The notes below the pieces were generated by a model that saw nothing but the letters and a program-made list of their open reading frames with translations, made no database searches and was not told the DNA's origin. A program made the translations under genes and the position numbers. Below, one piece after another: positions 1-7,610 of a stretch of DNA of 33,545 bases. Source of the DNA: Dehalococcoidia bacterium UBA5760 (lineage in GTDB: Bacteria > Chloroflexota > Dehalococcoidia > Dehalococcoidales > UBA5760); assembly GCA_002418895.1 (NCBI GenBank), contig DIFA01000024.1, positions 1 through 33,545 on the forward strand. Reading direction: 5' to 3'. Positions within the stretch are counted from its first letter, which is position 1. Every line of letters begins with the position of its first letter.

Positions 1-240
1 AAACATTCTAAAGCGACCAAGGTCGTGATAGATATCGCCTTCTACAACGGGAGCGTCAGGCTTAAAGTCACCGATAATGGCCAGGGTTTCGAGGTACCCG
101 GTATACTCAGTAGTTTCGCACGCGACGGTAAATTGGGGCTAATGGGTATGCAAGAAAGGGTACACCTGTTCAACGGGAGACTGAGCATTCGCTCTGGCAA
201 AGGGCAAGGCACCGTTATCACTGCCGACATACCATTGTAA
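1..240 (+). CDS. Sensor histidine kinase, C-terminal ATPase domain (5'-truncated by window edge)
   Basis: The reading frame is open from base 1 and gives the last 79 residues of a histidine kinase. An N-box-like start (KHSKATKVVI) is followed by a G1 box (DNGQGF, about residues 25-30), then GLMGMQERV and GKGQGTVITADIPL, the G2-like end of a GHKL ATPase fold. The KHS spacing and the GLxGMxERV motif are typical of the HisKA_3 (NarX/DegS/LiaS) class, which pairs with LuxR-type response regulators. The GTG at 25 is internal to the conserved N-box, so it is not the real start. The dimerisation and sensor parts lie outside the window. It ends about 430 bp before a TRAP transporter and may regulate it; that link is only positional. 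Confidence 0.85.
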   Translation, partial: KHSKATKVVIDIAFYNGSVRLKVTDNGQGFEVPGILSSFARDGKLGLMGMQERVHLFNGRLSIRSGKGQGTVITADIPL

Positions 241-450
241 TAACCCCTCCGGAAATATTACCGATACGCACCTATTCCAGATTTGCGGAACGACGGCTGG
301 CTCCTCGATATAACAAAAATCATTACCCCAAATTAACCCAAACCAACGATTTCAACGGAAGCCATTCTATGAGAAGATATCTCCAAATGCGCATGGTAAT
401 TCCAGACTATTAAGAGTAGACTTTGCTTTTCAACCTCCTTACTGACTGGT

Positions 451-496
451 GGTTCGGCGCTGCTGATAAGCAGCGCCGAACCGTGTGGGGTTTTGG
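451..496 (+). terminator. Strong hairpin, probable terminator of the kinase gene
   Basis: Bases 451-464 and 469-482 form a perfect 14-bp GC-rich stem closed by a GATA tetraloop, followed by GTGTGGGGTTTTGG. The T run is only four bases, so intrinsic termination may be partial. It is the dominant structure in the 426-bp gap between the kinase and dctP; the rest of that gap holds no convincing gene. Confidence 0.65.
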
Positions 497-594
497 GATA
501 CCGAAGCGATTAAATTACAAATTACTTTGACGGATATCAAATAAATCGGCTACGGACATTACCAAGGATAAAAAGTATATTCATGGCTGATGGT

Positions 595-612
595 AGGAGG
601 TAGCTCATGTAG
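595..612 (+). promoter_or_regulatory. AGGAGG followed by ATG-TAG (start-stop element) in the dctP leader
   Basis: A full Shine-Dalgarno AGGAGG at 595-600 stands six bases before an ATG (607-609) that is directly followed by TAG (610-612). This would let a ribosome initiate and stop at once, about 55 nt upstream of the dctP start. It may be chance, or a remnant of a lost start codon. Functional meaning is inference. Confidence 0.3.
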
Positions 613-666
613 CAGGGTTCAATTCAATCATGGAAGCAAATTACAGTTCCAGAAAGGAGATTTGTA

Positions 667-1836
667 ATGAAAAACAAAAAAATGCTAAAGATTATGATCG
701 GTATCTCTCTGGTAGTAGTGATGGCAATTGCCATACCGCTGGCGACAGGCTGTACCAGTCAAGCTCCAACACCAACGCCGACGCCTACTCCCGGAGAACC
801 GACGCCGACGCCGACACCGGAACCGGCACAGGATCTGCCGATATACAAGTGGCGAATCACCAGCCCCTTCGGTGCTCCTGATACTGAGGAGGACATGAGA
901 GTAAACTACGCTGATATTCTTGCAGAAATGAGCGGCGGGCGTATCGAAGCCACGGTCTATGAACCGGGCGAACTGGTCCCGGAGGGTGAGGTAGTAGCCG
1001 CCGTCAGGTCAGGAACCATTGACATCGGCTGGTGGTACTCTACCGCCGGTGCTGAGACTCTCTTCAGGGACATCGAGTGCGGAATGCCGTTTGAGTCAGC
1101 CTGCCCCCCCGAGATGCAGAGTCTGATAACAAGACGGGGGCTGGGAGAGCTTATCGCTGATTCCTACGCTGATATCGGCGTCCACTACATCAGAAATGCC
1201 ATGACCGACCCCTTTAACGTGATCGCGACAAAACCGATTACAAGCTATGCGGATTTTCAGGGTTTGAAGATGAACGCCACTGGGCCGATGGCTCCTCCTT
1301 TTGTCGGGGCCGGCTGTTCAACAGTGGTCTTTCCCGTTGAAGAGTTCTACCTGACCGGTCAGACCCGTGTTGTCGACGCCCTCTTCTGGGCCGGGGCAAC
1401 CGAGTACACCGGTATGAAGCTCTACGAGGTCTACCCGTATATAGTAATGCCCTGCCTGGTTGACTGCTGTAACTCGTCAATATTGATGAACCAGGAACTG
1501 TGGGATTCGCTACCCTCCGATATCCAGGCTATTGTCTACTGCGCCACCGAGCATATGAGTGAACACTGCTACATCAAGAGGTTCAACGGCCAGAGTTTGG
1601 ACATTAAGAACTGGGAACATATCATAACCCTGGATGACGAGTCGATTCAGAAGCTGTACGAGCATGAGCTGGAGGAGTGGTACCGTCTAGCGACGCTGGA
1701 CGCACGGAATGCCCAGGGAATCCAGATTCTGCTTGAGTACCAGCTTGAGCTGGAGGAGATGAACTGGACACACCGCGCCTACAGTTTGGACACGCAACCG
1801 ATAAAAGACCTCCTGGCGCGTGTAAAAGCGCTATAA
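667..1836 (+). CDS. dctP: TRAP transporter substrate-binding lipoprotein (DctP family)
   Basis: This 389-residue protein is the extracytoplasmic binding component of a tripartite ATP-independent transporter. It has a basic start (MKNKKMLK), a hydrophobic segment and a lipobox (LATGC, Cys29), so it should be lipid-anchored outside the membrane. A Pro-Thr repeat linker follows (about 34-53), then the DctP fold from about residue 60. The start has a good AAGGAG-type site just upstream. dctQ and dctM follow on the same strand, completing the system. One oddity: the family's conserved arginine in the GLKxR segment, which binds substrate carboxylate, appears here as Asn203 (GLKMN). The substrate may therefore not be a simple dicarboxylate, or another arginine takes over. 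Family assignment is secure; substrate is unknown. Confidence 0.9.
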   Translation: MKNKKMLKIMIGISLVVVMAIAIPLATGCTSQAPTPTPTPTPGEPTPTPTPEPAQDLPIYKWRITSPFGAPDTEEDMRVNYADILAEMSGGRIEATVYEPGELVPEGEVVAAVRSGTIDIGWWYSTAGAETLFRDIECGMPFESACPPEMQSLITRRGLGELIADSYADIGVHYIRNAMTDPFNVIATKPITSYADFQGLKMNATGPMAPPFVGAGCSTVVFPVEEFYLTGQTRVVDALFWAGATEYTGMKLYEVYPYIVMPCLVDCCNSSILMNQELWDSLPSDIQAIVYCATEHMSEHCYIKRFNGQSLDIKNWEHIITLDDESIQKLYEHELEEWYRLATLDARNAQGIQILLEYQLELEEMNWTHRAYSLDTQPIKDLLARVKAL

Positions 1837-1889
1837 CCGTTACCCAGTAACAGTAGTAATAACATACAGGAAAAATGTTCGCGGAATGA

Positions 1890-1930
1890 CCCTCCTCCCC
1901 CGGGTCAAAACCCTAACCGGGGGAGGAGGG
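1890..1930 (+). promoter_or_regulatory. 14-bp GC hairpin between dctP and dctQ
   Basis: Bases 1890-1903 and 1917-1930 are perfect 14-bp inverted repeats around a 13-nt loop, with no T run after them. The hairpin sits after the dctP stop and before dctQ. In other binding-protein operons such structures stabilise the upstream message or attenuate readthrough, giving excess binding protein over permease; that role is inferred here. Confidence 0.6.
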
Positions 1931-1962
1931 GATTGTGGTGATTGCTTATTCAAGGAGTTAAA

Positions 1963-2475
1963 ATGCCCAGGGTATTAGCGAACTACGTACGATATATCGA
2001 TACAATGAACCGGAAGGTGGGACTGGGAGTCGGTTATGTCGTCCTGGTCATAATCGGCATCCTGCTGGTTGAAGCCATCCGCAGGTACGGATTCAACATG
2101 CCCACTGTATGGTCCATTGAGATGTCGCAGTTTCTCTTCGGGGCTTATTTCATTGTCGGCGGCGGGTATGCTCTTCTCAGCGGCGGTATGGTCAGGATGG
2201 ATATCCTCTACTCCCGATGGTCGCTACGGAAGAGAGCGATCATAGACGCTGCCATGTTTGTTTTCATGGCCATCTACTTAGTCTCTACTTTATTGGCATG
2301 TACCGAACACGCCACAATATCAACACAAATGTTACAGCACAGCGGCAGCCCCTGGCGCCCCCCCTTATACCCGATCAAGATTACCATAACGATTGGGGTC
2401 TTCCTGCTGCTCCTGCAAGCAATATCCTGCTTCATTAGAGACATCGCTACTATTCGAGGTAAACCGCTGCCATGA
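1963..2475 (+). CDS. dctQ: TRAP transporter small permease (DctQ family)
   Basis: This 170-residue membrane protein has four hydrophobic segments (about residues 25-45, 54-80, 95-120 and 135-158), the usual layout of the DctQ subunit that joins the binding protein to the large permease. The motif GAYFIVGGGYALLSGGMVRMD in the second and third segments is typical of the family. I chose ATG 1963 because AAGGAG lies at 1952-1957; a TTG at 1942 is in frame but lacks such a site. The stop overlaps the dctM start in ATGA, implying translational coupling. Confidence 0.88.
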   Translation: MPRVLANYVRYIDTMNRKVGLGVGYVVLVIIGILLVEAIRRYGFNMPTVWSIEMSQFLFGAYFIVGGGYALLSGGMVRMDILYSRWSLRKRAIIDAAMFVFMAIYLVSTLLACTEHATISTQMLQHSGSPWRPPLYPIKITITIGVFLLLLQAISCFIRDIATIRGKPLP

Positions 2476-3785
2476 GTATACAGATAATTGCGTTAGTAAT
2501 GTTCCTCTCAATGGCAATGCTTCTCATCAGCGGGCGTTATATCTTCGTTGCCGTCGGCAGCATCGGCGCTATCTTTGCCATCGCCCTGTGGGGTACCGGC
2601 GGCATTGATATGGCCTTCTTCTCCGCCTACAGCTTCATGAAGTGGTATGTTTTGCTGGCCATTCCCCCCTTCATCTTTATGGGGTTGATTCTATCCAAGT
2701 CAGGAGTAGCCGACGACCTCTACGACATGATACATAAATGGTTTGGCGGCATTGCCGGCGGACTGGCCATGGGAACGATCGGCATCAGCGCCATGATAGC
2801 CGCCATGGTCGGAGAGGCCACCTGCGGTACGGTGACGGCAGGTCTTATCGCCATGCCCGCCATGCTCAAGCGAAAGTACAACAAGCTGATGGTGACCGGG
2901 GTTGTCCAGGCAGGCGGCGCCCTCGGTTTTCTCATTCCGCCCAGTGTAGTCTTCATCATCTACGGGATAATCGCCAGGGTCTCCATCGGACACCTGTTTC
3001 TCGCCGGCGCCATACCCGGCGTCCTGTTAGCGGTGATGTACGTTATCTATATCGGCATAAGGTGCCGCCGGAACCCCAGTATGGGTCCACCACTGCCGGT
3101 GGAAGAACGGGTCAACTGGAAAGGAAAACTCGTCTCGCTGAAAAGCGGCATTGCTCCCATACTTCTTATCTTTATCGTCCTCGGTCTGCTCTTTATGGGA
3201 GTAACCACAGTAATGGAATCTGCCGCGGTCGGAGCGGTAGGTGCCATAGTATGTGCCGCAATCCACCGGAAGTTAAGCTGGTCGGTTGTCAAGATAGCCA
3301 TGGCGGAAACACTGAGAGTCTCCTGCCTCTTCCTCTGGATTCTGGTAGCTGCCCTGCTTTTCTCTTCCGTCTATGATGGCCTGGGTGCCGTCAAGATTCT
3401 CGAGCCACTGTTCCTCTCTCTGGGAAACCCGGTATTAGTACTCGTGATGATGCAGGCTAGCTTTATCGCGATGGGGACATTCCTGGATGATACCGCAATG
3501 CTTCTTATCGTCGCCCCGCTTTACATCCCGATAGTGGCAACTCTGGGTTACGACCTGGTCTGGTACGGCGTCCTCTACGTAATCACCTGTGAGATGGCCT
3601 ACCTGACGCCGCCATTCGGCTACACCCTGTTCATCATGAGAGGTATCGTTCCCAAAGGAATTACCATGGGGGATATCTACCGCTCGGTGATACCCTTCGT
3701 GATTATTCAGGGCGTCTGCCTGGCTCTGGTATTCGCCTTCCCGCAAATAGCCCTATGGTTGCCCAACCTGATTATGGGCAGGTAA
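2472..3785 (+). CDS. dctM: TRAP transporter large permease (DctM family)
   Basis: The 437-residue product is almost entirely hydrophobic, with about 12 membrane helices, and is the ion-coupled transport subunit of the TRAP system. Family marks include the GEATCGTVTAGLIAMPAML stretch (about residues 115-133), GGALGFLIPPSVVFIIYGI, the conserved GTFLDDTAMLLIVAPLYIP segment and the C-terminal TPPFGYTLFIMRG. Its length matches DctM. It overlaps dctQ by four bases and ends the transporter operon; an inverted repeat follows before the dehydrogenase. Confidence 0.93.
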   Translation: MSIQIIALVMFLSMAMLLISGRYIFVAVGSIGAIFAIALWGTGGIDMAFFSAYSFMKWYVLLAIPPFIFMGLILSKSGVADDLYDMIHKWFGGIAGGLAMGTIGISAMIAAMVGEATCGTVTAGLIAMPAMLKRKYNKLMVTGVVQAGGALGFLIPPSVVFIIYGIIARVSIGHLFLAGAIPGVLLAVMYVIYIGIRCRRNPSMGPPLPVEERVNWKGKLVSLKSGIAPILLIFIVLGLLFMGVTTVMESAAVGAVGAIVCAAIHRKLSWSVVKIAMAETLRVSCLFLWILVAALLFSSVYDGLGAVKILEPLFLSLGNPVLVLVMMQASFIAMGTFLDDTAMLLIVAPLYIPIVATLGYDLVWYGVLYVITCEMAYLTPPFGYTLFIMRGIVPKGITMGDIYRSVIPFVIIQGVCLALVFAFPQIALWLPNLIMGR

Positions 3786-3798
3786 AGCAGCTTAAAAT

Positions 3799-3853
3799 GA
3801 GAGGTGAAGGAGAGTTTCATAGCCAATATCGAGACGCTCTCCTTCACTCCTCA
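3799..3853 (+). terminator. Inverted repeat after dctM, possible terminator
   Basis: Arms at 3799-3814 (TGAGAGGTGAAGGAGAG-like) and 3837-3853 pair over 17 positions with two adjacent mismatches and a loop of about 22 nt. A weak T-rich stretch (GATTGTTGTT) follows within 10 nt. It probably marks the 3' end of the TRAP transcript. Confidence 0.4.
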
Positions 3854-3934
3854 GGTGGTAGATTGTTGTTATAGAAAAACATTTTGAGGGAATATATCCA
3901 TCCCCGGGATAAACCTTAGAGAACGGAGTGAAAG

Positions 3935-4732
3935 ATGGGAAAACTAGCTGGGAAAATAGCGATTGTAACCGGAGCTGCCAGAGGTAATGGCGAAGGGGCA
4001 GCCAGGGTGATGGCAAGAGAGGGGGCTACCGTAGTGCTGACCGATGTTCTGGATATGGTCCACGACACGGCCAAGAGCATCGTTAATAACGGTCATAAGG
4101 CCATTTCTTTCAAGGCAGACGTTACCAAACCGGCTGAGGTCGGCAGTGTCGTTCAGGAAGTGCGGAAAAGGTTCGGCAGGGTGGATATACTGGTCAATAA
4201 TGCCGGTGTGCTTAAGCTGGTACCCCTTGTCGATATGACGGATGATGTCCTGGAAAGGATGTTTAATATTAATGTCAAAGGTATGTTCATCTGCACCAGG
4301 GCCGTACTCCCCGGTATGATAGAGCGGAAGTACGGTAAGATAGTGAATATGTCATCGGTTACCGGGCCGATCGTTGCCGATGCGGGCGAAACAGCCTATG
4401 CGGCTACCAAGGCAGCCGCCTGGGGTTTTACCAAAGCACTGGCCATGGAGGTCGCCGCATACGGAATAAATGTGAACGCAATCTGCCCCGGTATGATTGA
4501 GACCGATATGGTAAGACAAATGGCGAAAGAGACAAACCCGGCAGACCCGGATAGCGTCATAAAAACGATGGCCAAAGGAATTCCTATGGGTCGACTGGGT
4601 ACAATCGAGGAACTGGGCGAACTGGTGGCATTTCTCGCATCGGAAGAGTCAAGGTACCTGACGGGTACATCCATCGTTATTGATGGAGCCAGTACCTTAC
4701 CCGAGTCCAACGTAATGGGGGTCACCTGTTAA
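3935..4732 (+). CDS. SDR-family NAD(P)-dependent oxidoreductase
   Basis: A classical short-chain dehydrogenase/reductase of 265 residues. The nucleotide motif TGAARGNG is at residues 12-19, NNAG at 88-91, the catalytic Ser at about 140-141, and Tyr155/Lys159 form YxxxK (YAATK). Asp37 after the second strand favours NAD(H) over NADP(H). PGMIETDM after the active site is the usual substrate-loop start. The closest general families are FabG-like 3-oxoacyl reductases and secondary-alcohol dehydrogenases; the substrate cannot be told from sequence. Placement after a TRAP transporter suggests it may act on the imported compound. GGAGTG lies upstream of ATG 3935. Confidence 0.9.
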   Translation: MGKLAGKIAIVTGAARGNGEGAARVMAREGATVVLTDVLDMVHDTAKSIVNNGHKAISFKADVTKPAEVGSVVQEVRKRFGRVDILVNNAGVLKLVPLVDMTDDVLERMFNINVKGMFICTRAVLPGMIERKYGKIVNMSSVTGPIVADAGETAYAATKAAAWGFTKALAMEVAAYGINVNAICPGMIETDMVRQMAKETNPADPDSVIKTMAKGIPMGRLGTIEELGELVAFLASEESRYLTGTSIVIDGASTLPESNVMGVTC

Positions 4733-4790
4733 TCATCTCCTCAACTCCAACATGACCCTATGTTGACAGATATACCGGTCGGCGTAATCC

Positions 4791-4820
4791 TTGCATAAAC
4801 CGGCTGGCTGCAGGTATACT
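4791..4820 (+). promoter_or_regulatory. Possible sigma-70 promoter upstream of the CFI-box gene
   Basis: TTGCAT at 4791-4796 and TATACT at 4815-4820 are separated by 18 bp and lie about 90 bp before the GTG start of the next gene. Confidence 0.35.
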
Positions 4821-4908
4821 GGAAACGAAGCCACCCCTATCAGTGCAAACTGAATGGCGCCTATGGCCTATTACCGCAGTAGTTGGCTACCCGAAGAGGT
4901 GATTAACA

Positions 4909-5283
4909 GTGATTTTCGGCCGGAAGCGAAAAAGCAGCAGCACACTAAAAGACAACCTCGCGGAGTGGCGGGAAATAAGGGAAGGCAAGAGGATTGCTGT
5001 CGATCCGGACGAAGGGCAGGAAAAAGATGGACAGTGCTTCGTTGTAACAGCAGTCTACGGGACTCCACTGGCCCAAGAAGTAAACACCATGCGCTCCTTC
5101 AGGGATGAGTTCCTGTTGCGTTACCAGGCGGGCCGGCTGTTTGTCAGCACCTATTACAGGGTAAGCCCTCCTGCAGCCCGATTCATATCCAGCCGCAGAC
5201 ACCTGAGAAGCTTTCTGAGAACGATGCTTCTGGCCCCCATGGTGAGCATGGTAAAAACGACCCGCAGCCGATGGTCACACTAG
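4909..5283 (+). CDS. Small CFI-box-like domain protein
   Basis: The 124-residue product has a short charged N-terminus (about 1-40), then a block that begins CFVVTAVYGTPLAQEV (about 43-58) and continues MRSFRDEFLL and GRLFVSTYYRVSPPAARFI. This matches the pattern of the CFI-box C-terminal domain as I remember it (CFIATAAYG, LRxFRD, GRxxVxxYYxxSPPxA), a small domain found at the C-terminus of many secreted or membrane-linked bacterial proteins; its function is unclear. A moderately hydrophobic tail (about 100-117) follows. The start is GTG, with GAGG a few bases upstream. It converges with the lhgO-like gene with only 19 bp between the two stops. The family call is moderate; no function is proposed. 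Confidence 0.6.
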   Translation: MIFGRKRKSSSTLKDNLAEWREIREGKRIAVDPDEGQEKDGQCFVVTAVYGTPLAQEVNTMRSFRDEFLLRYQAGRLFVSTYYRVSPPAARFISSRRHLRSFLRTMLLAPMVSMVKTTRSRWSH

Positions 5284-5302
5284 CCGGGGAAAAGACTAAT
5301 CT

Positions 5303-6430
5303 TCAACTACCCAGTATCTCATCCACCAGCCGGCTGACATGCCCGGCGATTGCCGGTGATGAGGTCAATCCCGGTGATTCTATACCAACCAGATTAACGA
5401 AACCGGGCAGACCTCTTTTGTACTCGTGTTCTATTACGAAGTCACGCTGCCCCTCCCCACTACCCTGAAGCATCGCCAGTATACCTGATGTCTCGGGGGC
5501 TAAATCAGACGGCTCGATAAACGGCAGGGCTTTCATCATACTTGATTCCAGAAAGGCGTACTTCCCGGAATCATCAACCTTATAGCTTATCTCATCAACG
5601 TAGTAAAAGTGAGGACCGAGACGTAGCCTCCAATCAACGTCGAAGCAAACATGCACCCCGACACTGATATCCGTAGGCACAGGGTATATCAACCTGTTTA
5701 GCAGCTTATTCTTGCCGCCGCTTACGCTGTAATACTCCCCTTTACACCAGTGCAGGTGATATCCCGCCTCTTCCAAATCTATCCCTGTCATCTCAGCCAC
5801 TTTGTCGCTATGAAGACCGGCACAATTTATCAGCACCTTGGTCATAAAGGAAAAATCACCTGACGCATCATTGACGCTGATTTGATAGCCATCGGGCTGT
5901 TTTTTTATGCCGTTGACCTCGGTCTTATACACTACCTGCACACCGTTTTCCCCGGCCCTGGCGAGAAAGTAGTTCATCAGGGCATAAGAGTCTACGATAC
6001 CTGTAGTTGGTGAAAAGAAGGCGGCCGTTCCTTTTAAATTCGGCTCGAGCTGTCTCATTTCCTTACCGGAAAGCATTTGCAGCGGGACGCCGTTGTCCCT
6101 GCCTCTTAAATACAGCTTTTCTAATTCGCGAGATTCCATCTCGTTAGTAGCTACGATTATTTTGCCACACTTCCGGCAGGCTATCCCGTTCTTTTCACAG
6201 AGTTCGTATAAAAGGCTGTTGCCTTCCAGACACAGCTTCGCCTTTAAGGAACCTCTGTCATAGTAGATACCGGCATGAACGACCTCGCTGTTACGGGAGC
6301 TCTGTTCCTGTCCGAACTTTTCATTTTTCTCCAGCAGATAGACCTCTCTGCGCCCCTTTGCTACCATGGAAGCTACGGCCAGCCCGACTACGCCAGCCCC
6401 GATGATAGTAACATCAACTCGATGCGTCAT
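5303..6430 (-). CDS. lhgO: FAD-dependent oxidoreductase, L-2-hydroxyglutarate oxidase/dehydrogenase-like
   Basis: The 375-residue protein is a DAO-superfamily flavoenzyme. The Rossmann motif GAGVVG is at residues 11-16, with Glu35 as the ribose-binding acid. SSRNSEVVHAGIYY (about 45-58) and GSLKAKLCLEG follow, then the C-terminal GIESPGLTSSPAIAGH, all typical of the LhgO/L2HGDH group that oxidises L-2-hydroxyglutarate or related 2-hydroxy acids and passes electrons to quinone or ETF. ATG 6430 is chosen because AGGAG precedes it by seven bases; an in-frame ATG at 6445 lies upstream of that site. It is divergent from etfB, so ETF is a plausible electron acceptor. The exact substrate is not proven by sequence. 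Confidence 0.82.
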   Translation of the reverse strand: MTHRVDVTIIGAGVVGLAVASMVAKGRREVYLLEKNEKFGQEQSSRNSEVVHAGIYYDRGSLKAKLCLEGNSLLYELCEKNGIACRKCGKIIVATNEMESRELEKLYLRGRDNGVPLQMLSGKEMRQLEPNLKGTAAFFSPTTGIVDSYALMNYFLARAGENGVQVVYKTEVNGIKKQPDGYQISVNDASGDFSFMTKVLINCAGLHSDKVAEMTGIDLEEAGYHLHWCKGEYYSVSGGKNKLLNRLIYPVPTDISVGVHVCFDVDWRLRLGPHFYYVDEISYKVDDSGKYAFLESSMMKALPFIEPSDLAPETSGILAMLQGSGEGQRDFVIEHEYKRGLPGFVNLVGIESPGLTSSPAIAGHVSRLVDEILGS

Positions 6431-6534
6431 ATGACAACTCCTCATATTAATATGAAATAATCGGTAAAGTCGCGCGTAGACAGGCCGATTCGTATCTTTT
6501 CCATGTAAAACGGCATTTTGCCGAGCGTGTCACA

Positions 6535-6543
6535 ATTATAACA
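6535..6543 (-). promoter_or_regulatory. Extended -10 promoter for the lhgO-like gene
   Basis: On the minus strand TGTTATAAT (TG-N-TATAAT) gives an extended -10 element about 100 bp before the lhgO start. No good -35 box is visible, which is acceptable for extended -10 promoters. A short CGGCA-AAA-TGCCG hairpin followed by TTTT (minus strand, about 6523-6507) lies in the leader. Confidence 0.4.
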
Positions 6544-6710
6544 CATCGGCGTACTAATTAAGCCTGAAAGACCGCACCGGCACCTGGTTTCAGCGACTAG
6601 CGATCCGGCATTGTTGACATATGGTCCTTTATGATTCCGCGCATTCCGTTGTACAATACCTTACGGTTATATCTGTACGACGACTCATATTATGTAGGAG
6701 ATGCTGAGCG

Positions 6711-7520
6711 ATGACCGCTGTTAGAATGATCGTCTGCTGTAAGCAAGTGCCTGACCCTGAAGCACCGCCGGAGAGCTTCAGGATTGACCCCGAGCGTAAC
6801 AGAATAGTGCTAACGCCGGGGGTATCGGCAGTCATTGACCCTTATGCTGAACGTGCTTTGGAAGCAGCGCTCAGGGTGAAGGATGCTCAGGGAGGCAAAA
6901 TCACCGTACTGAGCCTGGGTACTAATCTCTTACCGGATGTGGTAAGAAAACCCCTGTCCATGGGAGCTGATGAGCTAATCCTGCTCGATGACGAAGCCTT
7001 CGCCGGGGGTGACAGCTGGTCAACAGCCTATGCACTATCGATGGCTATCAAAAAAATAGGCGACTATGACCTTATCTTCTGCGGCCGGCAGGCTTCGGAT
7101 TGGGACGCCGGGCAGGTGGGCCCGGGTATCGCTGAGATGCTGGGGCTGCCTCTCGTAACCACCGCCAGAAAGATAACAGCCGGCAACGGTAAGGCAACGG
7201 TTGATAAGATCACCGATGACGGATATGAGGTGGTTGAGGTATCCTTGCCTGCCCTGATCACGGTAAGCAATGAAGTCGGTGAGCCCCGGTACCCTACCAT
7301 AAAGGGAATAATGGGTGCGAGGAAGAAAGAGCCGGTTATCTGGAAACCAGACGACATCGGGGCCGAATCTTCCCGGATAGGTGCTGCGGGTTGCCGCACG
7401 AAGATGGTGAAGCTATTCCAGCCGGTTCACGAAGGGAAATGTGAAATTATCGAGGGGAACAGCCCCGATGAAGCGATAGCTAACCTGGTTACCAAACTGA
7501 GGGAAGCCAGAATAGTTTGA
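6711..7520 (+). CDS. etfB: Electron transfer flavoprotein beta subunit
   Basis: This 269-residue protein is the small ETF subunit, which with EtfA binds FAD and carries electrons from flavin dehydrogenases. The N-terminus MIVCCKQVPDPEAPP and IDPYAERALEAAL are diagnostic, as is FCGRQASDWDAGQVGPGIAE (about 123-142). The start at 6711 has TAGGAG ten bases upstream; ATG 6726 is an alternative that would begin at MIVCCKQVPD. It opens a five-gene redox operon with etfA, an HdrD-like protein, hdrA and mvhD. Whether it belongs to the bifurcating ETF group cannot be settled by eye. Confidence 0.93.
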   Translation: MTAVRMIVCCKQVPDPEAPPESFRIDPERNRIVLTPGVSAVIDPYAERALEAALRVKDAQGGKITVLSLGTNLLPDVVRKPLSMGADELILLDDEAFAGGDSWSTAYALSMAIKKIGDYDLIFCGRQASDWDAGQVGPGIAEMLGLPLVTTARKITAGNGKATVDKITDDGYEVVEVSLPALITVSNEVGEPRYPTIKGIMGARKKEPVIWKPDDIGAESSRIGAAGCRTKMVKLFQPVHEGKCEIIEGNSPDEAIANLVTKLREARIV

Positions 7521-7552
7521 ATGGAAATGAATTGAGGCAAGGTCAGATACCA

Positions 7553-7610
7553 ATGAGCGAATACGAAGGGAGTAGTTATTATTGGCAGAATATGAAGGGG
7601 TGATGATCTT
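7553..7610 (+). repeat. Imperfect 29-nt tandem duplication over the etfA start
   Basis: Copy one (7553-7581) begins ATG AGC GAA TAC GAA GGG, reading MSEYEG; copy two (7582-7610) begins TTG GCA GAA TAT GAA GGG, reading MAEYEG, the annotated etfA start. The offset of 29 nt is not a multiple of three, so the first copy is out of frame and reads a 16-residue ORF that ends with TGA at 7601-7603, inside etfA. Confidence 0.55.

Noticed and set aside
760..830. Short tandem repeat in dctP as a CRISPR or regulatory repeat
   Set aside because: It is the coding sequence of a Pro-Thr linker in a lipoprotein.
2738..3376. 212-codon plus-strand ORF inside dctM
   Set aside because: Out-of-frame shadow of dctM with Arg/His-rich, non-conserved sequence.
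6613..6657. Promoter for etfB from TTGACA (6613) and TACAAT (6652)
   Set aside because: The spacing is 33 bp, far from 17; only TACAAT with a weak TTATGA remains, too poor to call.
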